From the NCBI GenBank assembly GCA_036734945.1, contig DAIMXP010000009.1, positions 1-64,000 on the forward strand: 64,000 nucleotides of DNA. Direction: 5' to 3'. Below, in pieces: positions 25,288 to 34,065 of the stretch. The position numbers and the translations under genes were made by a program. Position 1 is the first letter of the stretch, and each line of letters opens with the position of its first letter. This DNA is from UBA4733 sp036734945. Lineage in GTDB: Bacteria > Chloroflexota > UBA4733. Below the pieces are notes generated by a model. That model worked only from the letters and a program-made list of their open reading frames with translations. It did no database searches and had not been told where the DNA came from.

Positions 25288-27050
25288 AGATACTGCTACG
25301 CCTCCTCAGTTACCTTCGGCGTTATTGGGTCAGCACCTTCTTCGCTTACCTGTCGCTTCTGTTAGGCGCCTTACTCAGCCTGGTTGTGCCCGCCATGATT
25401 AAAGGACTGATCGACCGCGGCATCGGCAAAGGCGACGTGGCGTACCTGCATCGTGGCGCGATCATCATTGTTGTCATCACGCTGGGCCGTGCGGTCTTCG
25501 ACTTCTTTCGCTCCTACCTGGTAGAAAGCTCATCGCAGGGCGTCGCCTACGAGCTCCGCAATGCCCTGTATCGCCACACGCAGCACCTCTCCTTCAGTTG
25601 GCATGACCGCTCGCAAACCGGCCAACTCATGACGCGCATGACCAGCGACGTGGAACTGGTGCGCCTGTTCACCGGACGCGGTTTGCTGAACATGGCCAAC
25701 TTCGCCATCGTCTTCACCACGGTCATCATCGTGCTCTTCAGCCTGAACTGGCAACTGGCGCTGCTGTCCCTGGCGACCTTGCCGCCATTGATCATCACCA
25801 TTGCCCAGTACAACCGCATCGTGCGCCCGATGTTCATCGAGATCCAGCAGCAGTTGGCGGCGGTCACCACCGTGCTGCAGGAGATCGTCACCGGCATCAA
25901 GGTGGTGAAAGCGTTCGCGCGCGAACCGTTCGAGGGCGAACGCTTCACCGAGCAGAACGACCTGCTGCTGGACAAGAACATTGTCCAGGTCAAGGCCAGC
26001 GCCATCGTCATGCCGCTGCTCAACTTCTGGTCGGCAGCCGGCAGTGTGCTGGTCCTTGGCTACGGCGGCGCTGAGGTGATCCACGGCAACATGACGATCG
26101 GCACGTTGGTGGCCTTCAACGCCTACCTGCTGCAGTTGATCAATCCGGTGCGCCAGCTCGGTTTCTTCGCCAGCATCATCTCGCGCGCGGTCGCCAGCGG
26201 CGGGCGTATCTTTGAGATCCTGGACACGCCCTCGGAGATCAAGGAAAAGCTGGATGCCATCGTGCTGCCGCGCTCTAAGGGCGAAGTGTACTTCGATCAG
26301 GTGAGCTTCCGCTACGCGCGCAGTGGCGCTTTGCTCCTGGAGGACATCACCTTCCTGGCCAGGCCGGGCGAGGTCGTGGCGCTCGTCGGCCCCACCGGGT
26401 CGGGCAAGAGCACCATCGTCAACCTGCTGCCCCGCTTTTACGACACCACCAGCGGCCGGATCAGGGTCGACGGCTACGACGTCCGCGACGTCTCCCTGCA
26501 ATCCCTTCGCCGCCAGGTTGCTTTTGTGCTACAGGAGCCGATGCTCTTCACCGGCACCATTCGCGACAACATCGCCTTCGGCCGTCCGGATGCCCCCATG
26601 GACACCGTGATTGCCGCCGCCCAGGCGGCCCGGGCGGATGGTTTCATCATGGAGTTCCCGGACGGCTACGACACGATCGTCGGTGAGCGCGGCGCGACAC
26701 TCTCCGGCGGGCAACGCCAGCGCGTCGCCATCGCCCGTGCGCTCCTGCTGGACGCTCGCATCCTGGTGTTAGACGAGGCTACCTCCAGCGTGGACATGGA
26801 AACGGAGTTTCTGATCCAGCAGGCCCTCGCGCGCCTGATGGAGGGACGCACCACCTTCGTGATCGCCCAGCGCATGGCCACCTTACGCAACGCCACCCAG
26901 ATTCTGGTCGTCGATGGCGGGCGCATTGTCGCTCGCGGCAGTCACGACCAGTTGCTGCGGGATAGCCCGATCTACGCCGACTTCTACCGTATTCAAGTAC
27001 GTCAAGGCGAAGCGCTGGAAGGCGTGGCAACGGCGGTGGCCGCCTCATGA
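25284..27050 (+). CDS. ABC exporter half-transporter, first subunit
   Basis: 588 residues: six-helix exporter membrane domain (about 1-310) and a C-terminal nucleotide-binding domain. Walker A is GPTGSGKST, Q-loop VLQEPMLF, signature LSGGQRQRVAIARA, Walker B ILVLDEATSSVD. The switch histidine is replaced by glutamine (FVIAQRMATL instead of the usual IAHR). Its stop overlaps the start of the second half-transporter (ATGA), so the two surely form a heterodimer. In the dimer its Walker and switch residues would pair with the degenerate signature of the partner, giving one weakened ATP site. Family members export lipids, peptides or drugs; the substrate is unknown. Confidence 0.92.
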   Translation: MKILLRLLSYLRRYWVSTFFAYLSLLLGALLSLVVPAMIKGLIDRGIGKGDVAYLHRGAIIIVVITLGRAVFDFFRSYLVESSSQGVAYELRNALYRHTQHLSFSWHDRSQTGQLMTRMTSDVELVRLFTGRGLLNMANFAIVFTTVIIVLFSLNWQLALLSLATLPPLIITIAQYNRIVRPMFIEIQQQLAAVTTVLQEIVTGIKVVKAFAREPFEGERFTEQNDLLLDKNIVQVKASAIVMPLLNFWSAAGSVLVLGYGGAEVIHGNMTIGTLVAFNAYLLQLINPVRQLGFFASIISRAVASGGRIFEILDTPSEIKEKLDAIVLPRSKGEVYFDQVSFRYARSGALLLEDITFLARPGEVVALVGPTGSGKSTIVNLLPRFYDTTSGRIRVDGYDVRDVSLQSLRRQVAFVLQEPMLFTGTIRDNIAFGRPDAPMDTVIAAAQAARADGFIMEFPDGYDTIVGERGATLSGGQRQRVAIARALLLDARILVLDEATSSVDMETEFLIQQALARLMEGRTTFVIAQRMATLRNATQILVVDGGRIVARGSHDQLLRDSPIYADFYRIQVRQGEALEGVATAVAAS

Positions 27051-28876
27051 GCATGCGCTTAGGCGGTGGTGGCGGCGGCGGTGGATCACCCAATTATACC
27101 GACGTCACCGGCAAAGTCTTCGACGCCAAGATCGGGCGACGATTGCTGGCTTACATTCGCCCGTATACTGCCGCGGTCGCCTGGGCTGCCCTGATGGTGG
27201 TGGCCAGCGCGCTGTTCGGCCTGGCCGGGCCATACCTGCTCAAGGTCGCCATCGACCAGAACATCGCGCAGCACGATATCCACGGCCTGGTCATCACCAT
27301 GCTGCTGTTCCTGCTGGCGCAGGTCGGCGCCTTCCTGACGGCGGCGCAGCAGACCTACTGGGTCTCGCTGGTTGGTCAAAAGGTGCTCAATACGCTGCGC
27401 TTCCAGATGACCAGCCACTTGATGGAACTGTCGCTGGATTATTACAGCAAGCACGAGGCGGGCGCCATCATGTCGCGCGTGACCAACGATGTCTCCGTCG
27501 TCAACGACTTCATTTCCAGCGGCCTCCTCAACCTGCTCAGCGATGTGCTGACGCTCATCGGCATCATTGTGGTGATGCTGTTGTTGGACGCGCGGCTGGC
27601 CCTCCTCTCCTTCGCCATCCTCCCCTTGATGGTGGTGGCGACCGTCGTCTTCACCATTCGCTCCAAACAGGCCTACCGTTTGACGCGCCAGAGCATCGGC
27701 GATGTCAACGCCTCGTTGCAGGAGAACCTTTCCGGCGTGCGAGTCACGCAATCGTTCGCCCGTGAGGCGGTGAGCGAGCGCAACTTCGACCGGGTCAATC
27801 AGGAGAATCGCCAGGCGAACATCAAGGCGGTGGCCATTTCCGCCAGCTTTCTACCGGCGGTGGACATTCTCAGCATCATCGCCACGTCGATCGTGCTGTG
27901 GGTCGGCGGCGACCTGGTGCTGAAGCAGCAACTCACGCTTGGTGTTGTCGTCGCTTTCCTCACCTATGTCACCCGCTTTTACCAACCGATCCGTGACCTG
28001 TCGCAGATTTACAACACCTTCCAGGCGGCAATGGCCGGCGGCGAACGCATTTTCGAGATGCTGGACGAACAGCCGAAGGTGAAGGAGGCTCTCCAGGCGC
28101 GGTCTTTGCAGTACCTGGAGGGTCGCGTGTGCTTTGACCATGTCGACTTCAGCTACCTTCCGGGCGTGCCGGTGCTAAAGGATGTCACCTTTGTGGCCGA
28201 GCCGGGCCAGACGATCGCCCTGGTCGGCCCGACCGGCGCGGGTAAATCCTCCATCATGAACCTGCTCAGCCGCTTCTACGACGTCGACTCGGGGTCTATC
28301 ACCATAGACGACATCGACATCCGCGACGTCACCCTGAACTCGCTGCGCTCCCAGATGGGCATTGTTCTTCAGGACACTTTTCTCTTCTCCGGCACCGTGG
28401 CCGACAATATCCGCTACGGTCGCCTGGACGCGACGGATGACGAGGTCGAGCAGGCAGCCCGGTTGGCCAACGCGCACGAGTTCGTCAGCCGGTTGCCCGA
28501 TGGCTACGCCACCTCGGTCATGGAACGCGGCCAGAACTTCTCCGTCGGTCAGCGCCAGTTGCTCAGCTTCGCTCGTGCCTTGCTTGCCAACCCGAAGGTG
28601 CTGGTGCTGGACGAAGCCACCTCCAGCGTTGACGTGCGTACCGAACTGCTGATCCAGGACGCGCTGAAGACGCTCTTGACCGGTCGCACCTCCTTTGTGA
28701 TCGCCCACCGCCTCTCCACCATCATTGATGCCGACCTGTTGCTGGTAATCGACCACGGGCAAATCGTGGAGCGCGGCACCCATCGTGAGCTGATTGCCAG
28801 GCGTGGTAAGTACTTCGAGATCGCCAGCAAGCAGTTCCGCCAGCAAGCTGCGCTGGCGGGTGTGGGCCTTGACTGA
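27047..28876 (+). CDS. ABC exporter half-transporter, second subunit
   Basis: 609 residues with a Gly-rich N-terminus (MSMRLGGGGGGGGSPNY), the six-helix membrane domain and a nucleotide-binding domain. Walker A is GPTGAGKSS, the signature is degenerate FSVGQRQLLSFARA, Walker B VLVLDEATSSVD, and the switch histidine is intact (FVIAHRLSTI). Together with the first subunit it would build one consensus site (its own Walker/switch residues plus the partner LSGGQ) and one degenerate site. This asymmetry is known from heterodimeric exporters such as TM287/288. Overlap with the upstream gene is 4 bases. Confidence 0.92.
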   Translation: MSMRLGGGGGGGGSPNYTDVTGKVFDAKIGRRLLAYIRPYTAAVAWAALMVVASALFGLAGPYLLKVAIDQNIAQHDIHGLVITMLLFLLAQVGAFLTAAQQTYWVSLVGQKVLNTLRFQMTSHLMELSLDYYSKHEAGAIMSRVTNDVSVVNDFISSGLLNLLSDVLTLIGIIVVMLLLDARLALLSFAILPLMVVATVVFTIRSKQAYRLTRQSIGDVNASLQENLSGVRVTQSFAREAVSERNFDRVNQENRQANIKAVAISASFLPAVDILSIIATSIVLWVGGDLVLKQQLTLGVVVAFLTYVTRFYQPIRDLSQIYNTFQAAMAGGERIFEMLDEQPKVKEALQARSLQYLEGRVCFDHVDFSYLPGVPVLKDVTFVAEPGQTIALVGPTGAGKSSIMNLLSRFYDVDSGSITIDDIDIRDVTLNSLRSQMGIVLQDTFLFSGTVADNIRYGRLDATDDEVEQAARLANAHEFVSRLPDGYATSVMERGQNFSVGQRQLLSFARALLANPKVLVLDEATSSVDVRTELLIQDALKTLLTGRTSFVIAHRLSTIIDADLLLVIDHGQIVERGTHRELIARRGKYFEIASKQFRQQAALAGVGLD

Positions 28877-28900
28877 GTTGCGCAAAGTAATGAGAAGAGT

Positions 28901-30058
28901 ATGATGGCTGCTGTACTTCCCCACGACCTCCTGCTCGCCGGCGGCACGGTGCTGGACCCGGCCACCGGCCGCCAGAAGCGGCACGACGTCGCGATCAGGC
29001 AGGGCAAGATAGCCGCCGTGGGTACCGACTTGCGGCGGGAAGACAGTACGACTGTGGTCGACGTCGGCGGCCTGACGCTAACGCCCGGTCTGATCGACCT
29101 GCACTGTCACGGCTACTGGGGCGCCACGTTCTGGGGAATCGACCTTGACCCCGTCTGCCAACGCAGCGGCGTCACGACTGCGGTCGACGCCGGCAGTGCC
29201 GGCGCCTACAACTTCCCCGGCTTCCGGCGCTGGATCGCCGGAGCCAACCAGACGCGCACGCTGGCATTCCTGAACATCTCCAGCATCGGCCTCGTCCACG
29301 AAACGTATGAACTGGCCAACCTGAAGTACGCCGACGTCGACGCGGCCATTCGTCTGGCAGATGCCAACCGGGACGTGATTGTGGGCATCAAGGCCCGCAT
29401 CGACGTCAACACGGTCGGGCCGAACGGGGTCGAACCGCTGCAGCGAGCACGGCTAGCGGCCGACGAACTGCACTTGCCGCTGATGGTTCACATCGCCAAC
29501 GGGCCGCCCGAGCTGGCCGATGTCCTCGCCTGGCTGCGACCAGGCGATATCCTCACCCATTGCCACACGGGCCGTTCCAACCGCATCATCGATGACCGGG
29601 GCGCGCTGCGGCGGGACGTGCGCGAGGCGCACCAGCGCGGCATCGTGCTCGATATCGGACACGGTATGGGCAGTTTCGCCTTCGCCAGCGCCGAGCGGCT
29701 GCTGGATGCCGGCGAACTTCCGGATACCATCTCCACCGACGTACACAGCCAGAATCTTGCCGGCCCGGTCTACGATCTTCCCACAACCCTCTCCAAGTTT
29801 CTGTTGCTGGGTATGAGTCTGGAGGCGGTGGTGCGCTGCTGCACGCGGAACGCCGCTGCGGCGCTGGAGCGTCCCGACCTGGGGCGGCTGGAGGTCGGCG
29901 CGCCGGCAGATCTGGCAGCTCTGCGCCTGGAAGCCGGCGACTTCCTCCTCACCGACAGCATGGGGGAGCGCCGGCGTGCGCACCAACGGCTGTGCTGCGA
30001 CCTCACCGTCCGCGCCGGCCAGATCAGCTACCGTCACCCGGCTTCGGCCGGCGGTTGA
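28901..30058 (+). CDS. Amidohydrolase family metallohydrolase (dihydroorotase-like)
   Basis: 385 residues. The N-terminal and C-terminal beta-sandwich parts enclose a TIM-barrel. Metal ligands are suggested by LTPGLIDLHCHGYWG (HxH), the lysine in IVGIKARID, a histidine in LMVHIANGP, ILTHCHTG and an Asp in ISTDVHSQN. This matches the deacetylase/amidohydrolase group of cyclic amidohydrolases. It lies 24 bases behind the exporter genes and is followed by two strong hairpins. The substrate is unknown. Confidence 0.88.
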   Translation: MMAAVLPHDLLLAGGTVLDPATGRQKRHDVAIRQGKIAAVGTDLRREDSTTVVDVGGLTLTPGLIDLHCHGYWGATFWGIDLDPVCQRSGVTTAVDAGSAGAYNFPGFRRWIAGANQTRTLAFLNISSIGLVHETYELANLKYADVDAAIRLADANRDVIVGIKARIDVNTVGPNGVEPLQRARLAADELHLPLMVHIANGPPELADVLAWLRPGDILTHCHTGRSNRIIDDRGALRRDVREAHQRGIVLDIGHGMGSFAFASAERLLDAGELPDTISTDVHSQNLAGPVYDLPTTLSKFLLLGMSLEAVVRCCTRNAAAALERPDLGRLEVGAPADLAALRLEAGDFLLTDSMGERRRAHQRLCCDLTVRAGQISYRHPASAGG

Positions 30059-30063
30059 TGGAG

Positions 30064-30133
30064 CGTCGTGGCGCCGAGCCGGGTCAGCACGGCGCCACGA
30101 CGTACACGGCCGGAGCGCAGGCGCTCCGGCCGT
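30064..30133. repeat. Tandem hairpins after the metallohydrolase gene
   Basis: Two perfect 13-bp stems in a row, CGTCGTGGCGCCG (30064-30076 with 30090-30102) and ACGGCCGGAGCGC (30106-30118 with 30121-30133). They start 6 bases after the stop. Without a T-run they may serve as transcript ends or 3' stabilisers. Confidence 0.6.
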
Positions 30134-30275
30134 ACTCATCCGGCTCTCACGTTGCCATAGCAAGCCTATGACGCATCCAATTGGGCGATAGCGGAAGACT
30201 TTTGGTACTACTCCCCACTACACTGATAGGCGGCTACGTGAGGATGGACAGGCACTCAGCGGAGGGGCAGGGGTG

Positions 30276-31010
30276 ATGAGTCAGCAGCCCAGTGTGCTAA
30301 CTATTGCTGCCGAGCCTATGCCAGCCGTTGAAGCGCGGGGGCTGACCCAGGCTTATGTGCATGGGCAGCAGCGCATCGTCGCACTGGATAATGTGACACT
30401 ATCGGTGCCGCAAGGTGGCGTGACGGCCCTCATCGGCCCGTCCGGCGCCGGCAAGAGCACGCTGCTCCACCTTATGGCCGGCTTGACGAGTCCGGCATCT
30501 GGTGAGCTGCGGGTAGCCGGTCGCAACCTCCGGCGTATGAACTCGCGGGCCCTGGCCCGGTTCCGCAATCACGATGTCGGGGTCATCTTCCAGGCATTCA
30601 ATCTGCTGCCTGATCTCACGGTGCGCGAGAATGTCTTCTTTCCCCTGTATTTCGGCGGCGTCCACCAGCGCGAAGGGCAGGCGCGCGTCACCCACCTGCT
30701 GGAGATCGTGGGCCTGGATCAGAAAGCCAACCGACTGCCCGCTCAACTTTCCGGCGGTGAGCAGCAGCGCGTCGCCATCGCCCGCGCGCTCGTGACCAAT
30801 CCCACACTGATCCTGGCCGACGAACCTACCGGCAATCTGGACGAGGCGACCGGCCGCGACGTGATCTCGTTGCTGTTTGGCCTGGCCAACGAGTTCACCA
30901 AGACCCTGATCCTGGTGACCCACCATCGTGAACTGGCCCGGCGGGCCGACCGGCGCGTCGGCATCGTCGGCGGACGGATCGTCCCAAAGGAGCAAGCAGT
31001 GTGCTCCTGA
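30276..31010 (+). CDS. ABC transporter ATP-binding protein, MacB/LolD type
   Basis: 244 residues starting at ATG 30276 after GGAGGGGCAGG. Walker A is GPSGAGKST, Q-loop VIFQAFNLLP, signature LSGGEQQRVAIARA, Walker B LILADEPTGNLDEATG, switch LVTHHRELA. These are the hallmarks of the MacB/LolD/FtsE class, which works with FtsX-like permeases. It overlaps the next gene, an FtsX-like permease, by 10 bases. The pair is likely mechanotransmission-type rather than a classical importer. The cargo is unknown. Confidence 0.92.
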   Translation: MSQQPSVLTIAAEPMPAVEARGLTQAYVHGQQRIVALDNVTLSVPQGGVTALIGPSGAGKSTLLHLMAGLTSPASGELRVAGRNLRRMNSRALARFRNHDVGVIFQAFNLLPDLTVRENVFFPLYFGGVHQREGQARVTHLLEIVGLDQKANRLPAQLSGGEQQRVAIARALVTNPTLILADEPTGNLDEATGRDVISLLFGLANEFTKTLILVTHHRELARRADRRVGIVGGRIVPKEQAVCS

Positions 31011-32287
31011 CACGCCTCCTCCAACTCGCCGTCCAGGGCCTCCTGCGCCGTCGACTGCGTTCATCATTCACGCTCGGTTCGGTAGTGGTGGGCACGGCCG
31101 GCTTGCTGCTGTTTTTCAGCGTCGCCTCGGGACTCGAGAGTCAGTTGCAAGCACAGCTCGGCAGCTATGAACCGGCGACGATCTTGCACGTCGATCCGCC
31201 GCTAAGTGCGCCATCGTCTTCAGCAACGTCAGGTCCGCCGCCCGGCATCGACGAGGCACTGTTACAACGCCTGCGAGCGCTGCCGCACGTGCGCGACGCC
31301 TTTGCCGAGGTACAGGTCGGCGGCAACATCACCCTCGCCGGGATCACCAGCCCATTGGAATTGCGCCCGGTACCGCCCAGCTACATCAACGCAGGAGCGG
31401 ACACCACGCTCCTGGCGGGTCACCTCTTCACCGCCACGGATGCGCATGCGCTGGTGGTCAGTGCGGGCTTCCTGGAAGCCCTGAACAGTGGGCCACCGCC
31501 GGGCAGCGCCGCCGCCTCGAATGGCGCCGCCACGAGCCGCAGCGCCTCGACTACGACGCTGAGCATTGCCGGACTGGTCGGTCAACGAGTCACGTTCGCT
31601 CCGCAGGGCAATGGCGGCGCGAACGGTCAGCCGGTGGCGCTGCAGATCGTCGGCGTCGTCGACGGCCGAGCGCCGTTCGCCTATGTGCCCTACGCGACCG
31701 GGTTGGCGATGGTCGCGCCCAACCCGGACGGCTCGGCGCCATCCTACGATGCCGCCATCGTGGAGGTTTCCAACGTGCAGCAGGTTGCCGCAGTGCGCCG
31801 GGCCATCCAGGCCGAACAGCTCCATATCGAAACGACCGACACGCTCAGCAAGAGCCTGTCCAGCGCGCTCAGTCTCGCTCGGCTGGTGGCGGCGATCATC
31901 GCCCTAGTGGGGCTCCTTCTTGCCGTCATCAATATCACGAACATGCTTCTGGCGGCGGTGACGGAGCGGGCGAGAGAGATCGGCATTATGAAAGCGGTCG
32001 GCGCTCGCAATGGGCACGTTGGCGCCCTCTTTCTGATGGAGTCGCTGTTGCTGGGGTTGATCGGCAGTATCGTGGGCAGCGGCGTCGCGCTCCTTTTGGC
32101 CCGCCTGACCCTGCGCCTCATCCCGTCTCAGCTTGTAGGCGGGCCGCCGCTGACGTTCAACGTGCCAACGGGCCTGATTCTGCTGACCATTGTGGCGGTG
32201 ACCACACTCAGCGGTCTCGCCGGCCTGATCCCCGCGCTACGCGCGGCACGACTCGATCCCGCCACCGCCATCGCCGGCGCGCGCTGA
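31001..32287 (+). CDS. FtsX-like permease (MacB-type)
   Basis: 428 residues. One N-terminal membrane helix (SFTLGSVVVGTAGLLLFFSV), a large extracytoplasmic MacB-like domain (about 50-285), then three C-terminal helices with the conserved LLAAVTERAREIGIMKAVGA loop. GTG at 31001 lies 12 bases after AAAGGAG, inside the ATPase gene. It forms the membrane partner of the preceding ATPase. A Ser/Ala-rich low-complexity segment lies near residues 165-190. The substrate is unknown. Confidence 0.92.
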   Translation: MLLTRLLQLAVQGLLRRRLRSSFTLGSVVVGTAGLLLFFSVASGLESQLQAQLGSYEPATILHVDPPLSAPSSSATSGPPPGIDEALLQRLRALPHVRDAFAEVQVGGNITLAGITSPLELRPVPPSYINAGADTTLLAGHLFTATDAHALVVSAGFLEALNSGPPPGSAAASNGAATSRSASTTTLSIAGLVGQRVTFAPQGNGGANGQPVALQIVGVVDGRAPFAYVPYATGLAMVAPNPDGSAPSYDAAIVEVSNVQQVAAVRRAIQAEQLHIETTDTLSKSLSSALSLARLVAAIIALVGLLLAVINITNMLLAAVTERAREIGIMKAVGARNGHVGALFLMESLLLGLIGSIVGSGVALLLARLTLRLIPSQLVGGPPLTFNVPTGLILLTIVAVTTLSGLAGLIPALRAARLDPATAIAGAR

Positions 32288-32297
32288 GGAGCCCATC

Positions 32298-33260
32298 GTG
32301 CGCATTGTCCTCATGGGTACCCGTGATATCGCTGTACCCGCCTTGTACGCGCTCCTTGGGCGCCCCGAATCAGGCTGGGAAGTTGTCGGCGTCGTCACAC
32401 AGCCGGACCGACCGTCCGGTCGCTCCAAACTGCGCGCAGCGTCCCCCGCCAAGGTTATTGCGCAGAGTGCCGGCATACCTGTATTCCAACCAGAATCGTG
32501 GCGGGATGATGCGGCAGTTGTCTGGCTTCGGGAAATGGCGCCCGATGTTGGCATTGTCGCCAGTTATGCCCAACTGCTGCCGCGACGTGTGCTGCGCATT
32601 CCAGCCGCCGGCTGGCTCAACATCCACCCCTCCCTCCTGCCGCGCCATCGTGGGCCATCGCCGGTCGCCGCGAGCATCCTGGCAGGCGACACCGTCACCG
32701 GCGTTACCATCATCAAGCTGGCGCCGGCGATGGACGCCGGCCCGGTGATCAAACAGATCACCGTCCCCATCCGGCCGGACGACACCAACCGTTCGCTCAC
32801 GGCGCGGCTCGGTGACCTCGGGTCACAATTACTCATGACAGTACTGGACGACTGGGTAGCCGGCACGATCACGGCTCAACCCCAGGACAACGAAAACGCC
32901 ACCTACTCGCGCCTGCTCACTCGCCAAGATGGCCTGATCGACTGGAATCTCCCCGCCAGCGACCTGGAGCGTCACGTTCGCGCCTATGATCCGTGGCCGG
33001 GAACATTCACCTATCTGCAAGGCCGCCGCCTGAGCATCCTCAGCGCGAGAGCGTTGCCAACCGAGGCAGAGGCGCCTCCCGGCACGGTCCAGGGCCTGCG
33101 AATCGTGAGGGAACAGAAGGCCCTGCTCGTTGCTACTGGTGACAAGTTGCTGGCGGTGTATCGACTGCAATTGGAAGGACGCAAACCGTTGGCTGCCGAA
33201 GAGTTCGCGCGGGGGCAGGGAAGCATCATTGGCGATCGGCTAACAACAGAAGGAAGATAA
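32298..33260 (+). CDS. fmt: Methionyl-tRNA formyltransferase
   Basis: 320 residues, standard length. It transfers a formyl group from 10-formyl-THF to initiator Met-tRNA. The catalytic Asn-His-Asp set is visible: NIHPSLLPRHRGPSPV (Asn and His) and LAPAMDAGPVI (Asp). The C-terminal OB-like domain follows after residue 205. GTG at 32298 follows GAGGAG. It lies 10 bases after the permease gene. The usual partner def was not found here. Confidence 0.94.
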   Translation: MRIVLMGTRDIAVPALYALLGRPESGWEVVGVVTQPDRPSGRSKLRAASPAKVIAQSAGIPVFQPESWRDDAAVVWLREMAPDVGIVASYAQLLPRRVLRIPAAGWLNIHPSLLPRHRGPSPVAASILAGDTVTGVTIIKLAPAMDAGPVIKQITVPIRPDDTNRSLTARLGDLGSQLLMTVLDDWVAGTITAQPQDNENATYSRLLTRQDGLIDWNLPASDLERHVRAYDPWPGTFTYLQGRRLSILSARALPTEAEAPPGTVQGLRIVREQKALLVATGDKLLAVYRLQLEGRKPLAAEEFARGQGSIIGDRLTTEGR

Positions 33261-33276
33261 TCCGCTGTTGCCGCCG

Positions 33277-33597
33277 TTAGGCAATTTCCGTGGTAGTCCC
33301 CCGGCGAACGTGCTGCAAGGCGAGCAGGATTCTCGGTATCATAGGGCGCAAGGCGAAAATACTCGCCTCCGGCACGACCAGCACAACTAAGCCTAATCGC
33401 TGCAGCTTGCCCATATTCTGCTGATACTGCATATTGCGATCGGTTGTCAGCAGCACATCGAACGATTGGTCAGCTAGTACCAGCAGTTCAGCATCTATTT
33501 TGGCACGCCAGCCCATATCCTGGACGGTGAAAACCTCGTGGTCCGGCAATTCGCGCTTTAGTTTGGATGTCAAGGCTTCATCTAGTAGCAATCTCAA
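33277..33597 (-). CDS. DUF5615 family PIN-like protein
   Basis: 106 residues: MRLLLDEALTSKLKRELPDHEVFTV, LLVLADQSFDVLLTTDRNM and a hydrophobic VVLVVPEAS strand give the acidic pattern of a compact PIN-like nuclease fold. DUF5615 proteins are regularly encoded after DUF433 proteins and are predicted toxins. The start is a TTG that overlaps the stop of the upstream DUF433 gene (TTGA). Confidence 0.82.
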   Translation of the reverse strand: MRLLLDEALTSKLKRELPDHEVFTVQDMGWRAKIDAELLVLADQSFDVLLTTDRNMQYQQNMGKLQRLGLVVLVVPEASIFALRPMIPRILLALQHVRRGTTTEIA

Positions 33598-33812
33598 GCG
33601 ACTATGTCTAGTATCCTGTTACCTGCCAGCGCGAGTATTTCCAGCGCTTGCTCGCGCGTAACAGTAGGAAACTCATCCACAAATTCATCGACCGTTCCGT
33701 GCTCCAGGTAACGAAAGAGCGTATAGACGGGCACGCGAGTACCCGCAAACACGGGAACGCCGCTCATGACGGCAGGATCGCGCAGAATCGGGCCTGCCCT
33801 TGTTTTGCTCAT
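33594..33812 (-). CDS. DUF433 family protein, predicted antitoxin
   Basis: 72 residues with the family pattern GPILRDPAVMSGVPVFAGTRVPVYTLFRYL and EFPTVTREQALEIL, a helix-turn-helix-like fold. It is the first gene of the DUF433/DUF5615 pair, a predicted type II toxin-antitoxin module. ATG lies at 33812. Confidence 0.85.
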   Translation of the reverse strand: MSKTRAGPILRDPAVMSGVPVFAGTRVPVYTLFRYLEHGTVDEFVDEFPTVTREQALEILALAGNRILDIVA

Positions 33813-33982
33813 GCCACCCTTTCGCCCGGCACACTAAATGACGGCTACCCATGATTGTACGGTCCAAGCGATCGTGTGGAATCGAAGGCCCTCCCTGCTC
33901 GCCGTCGCGATGACGACCCGACGACGTACAGCCTTGTGGAGAACAATGCGTCATGTTCTCGTCCCGACATACGCTCACACAC

Positions 33983-34022
33983 AAGGACCGGGTAGATGCC
34001 GTAGCGCATCTCCCCGGTCCTT
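33983..34022 (-). terminator. Hairpin downstream of dnaK
   Basis: An imperfect stem of about 18 bp (AAGGACCGGGTAGATGC pairing with GCGCATCTCCCCGGTCCTT, CGTA loop) starts about 43 bases beyond the dnaK stop on the minus strand. The trailing sequence is only mildly T-rich. Confidence 0.65.
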
Positions 34023-34065
34023 GCAAAATCTCAGTATCGCCAAGCGACCCTGGAATCCGAGGCAT

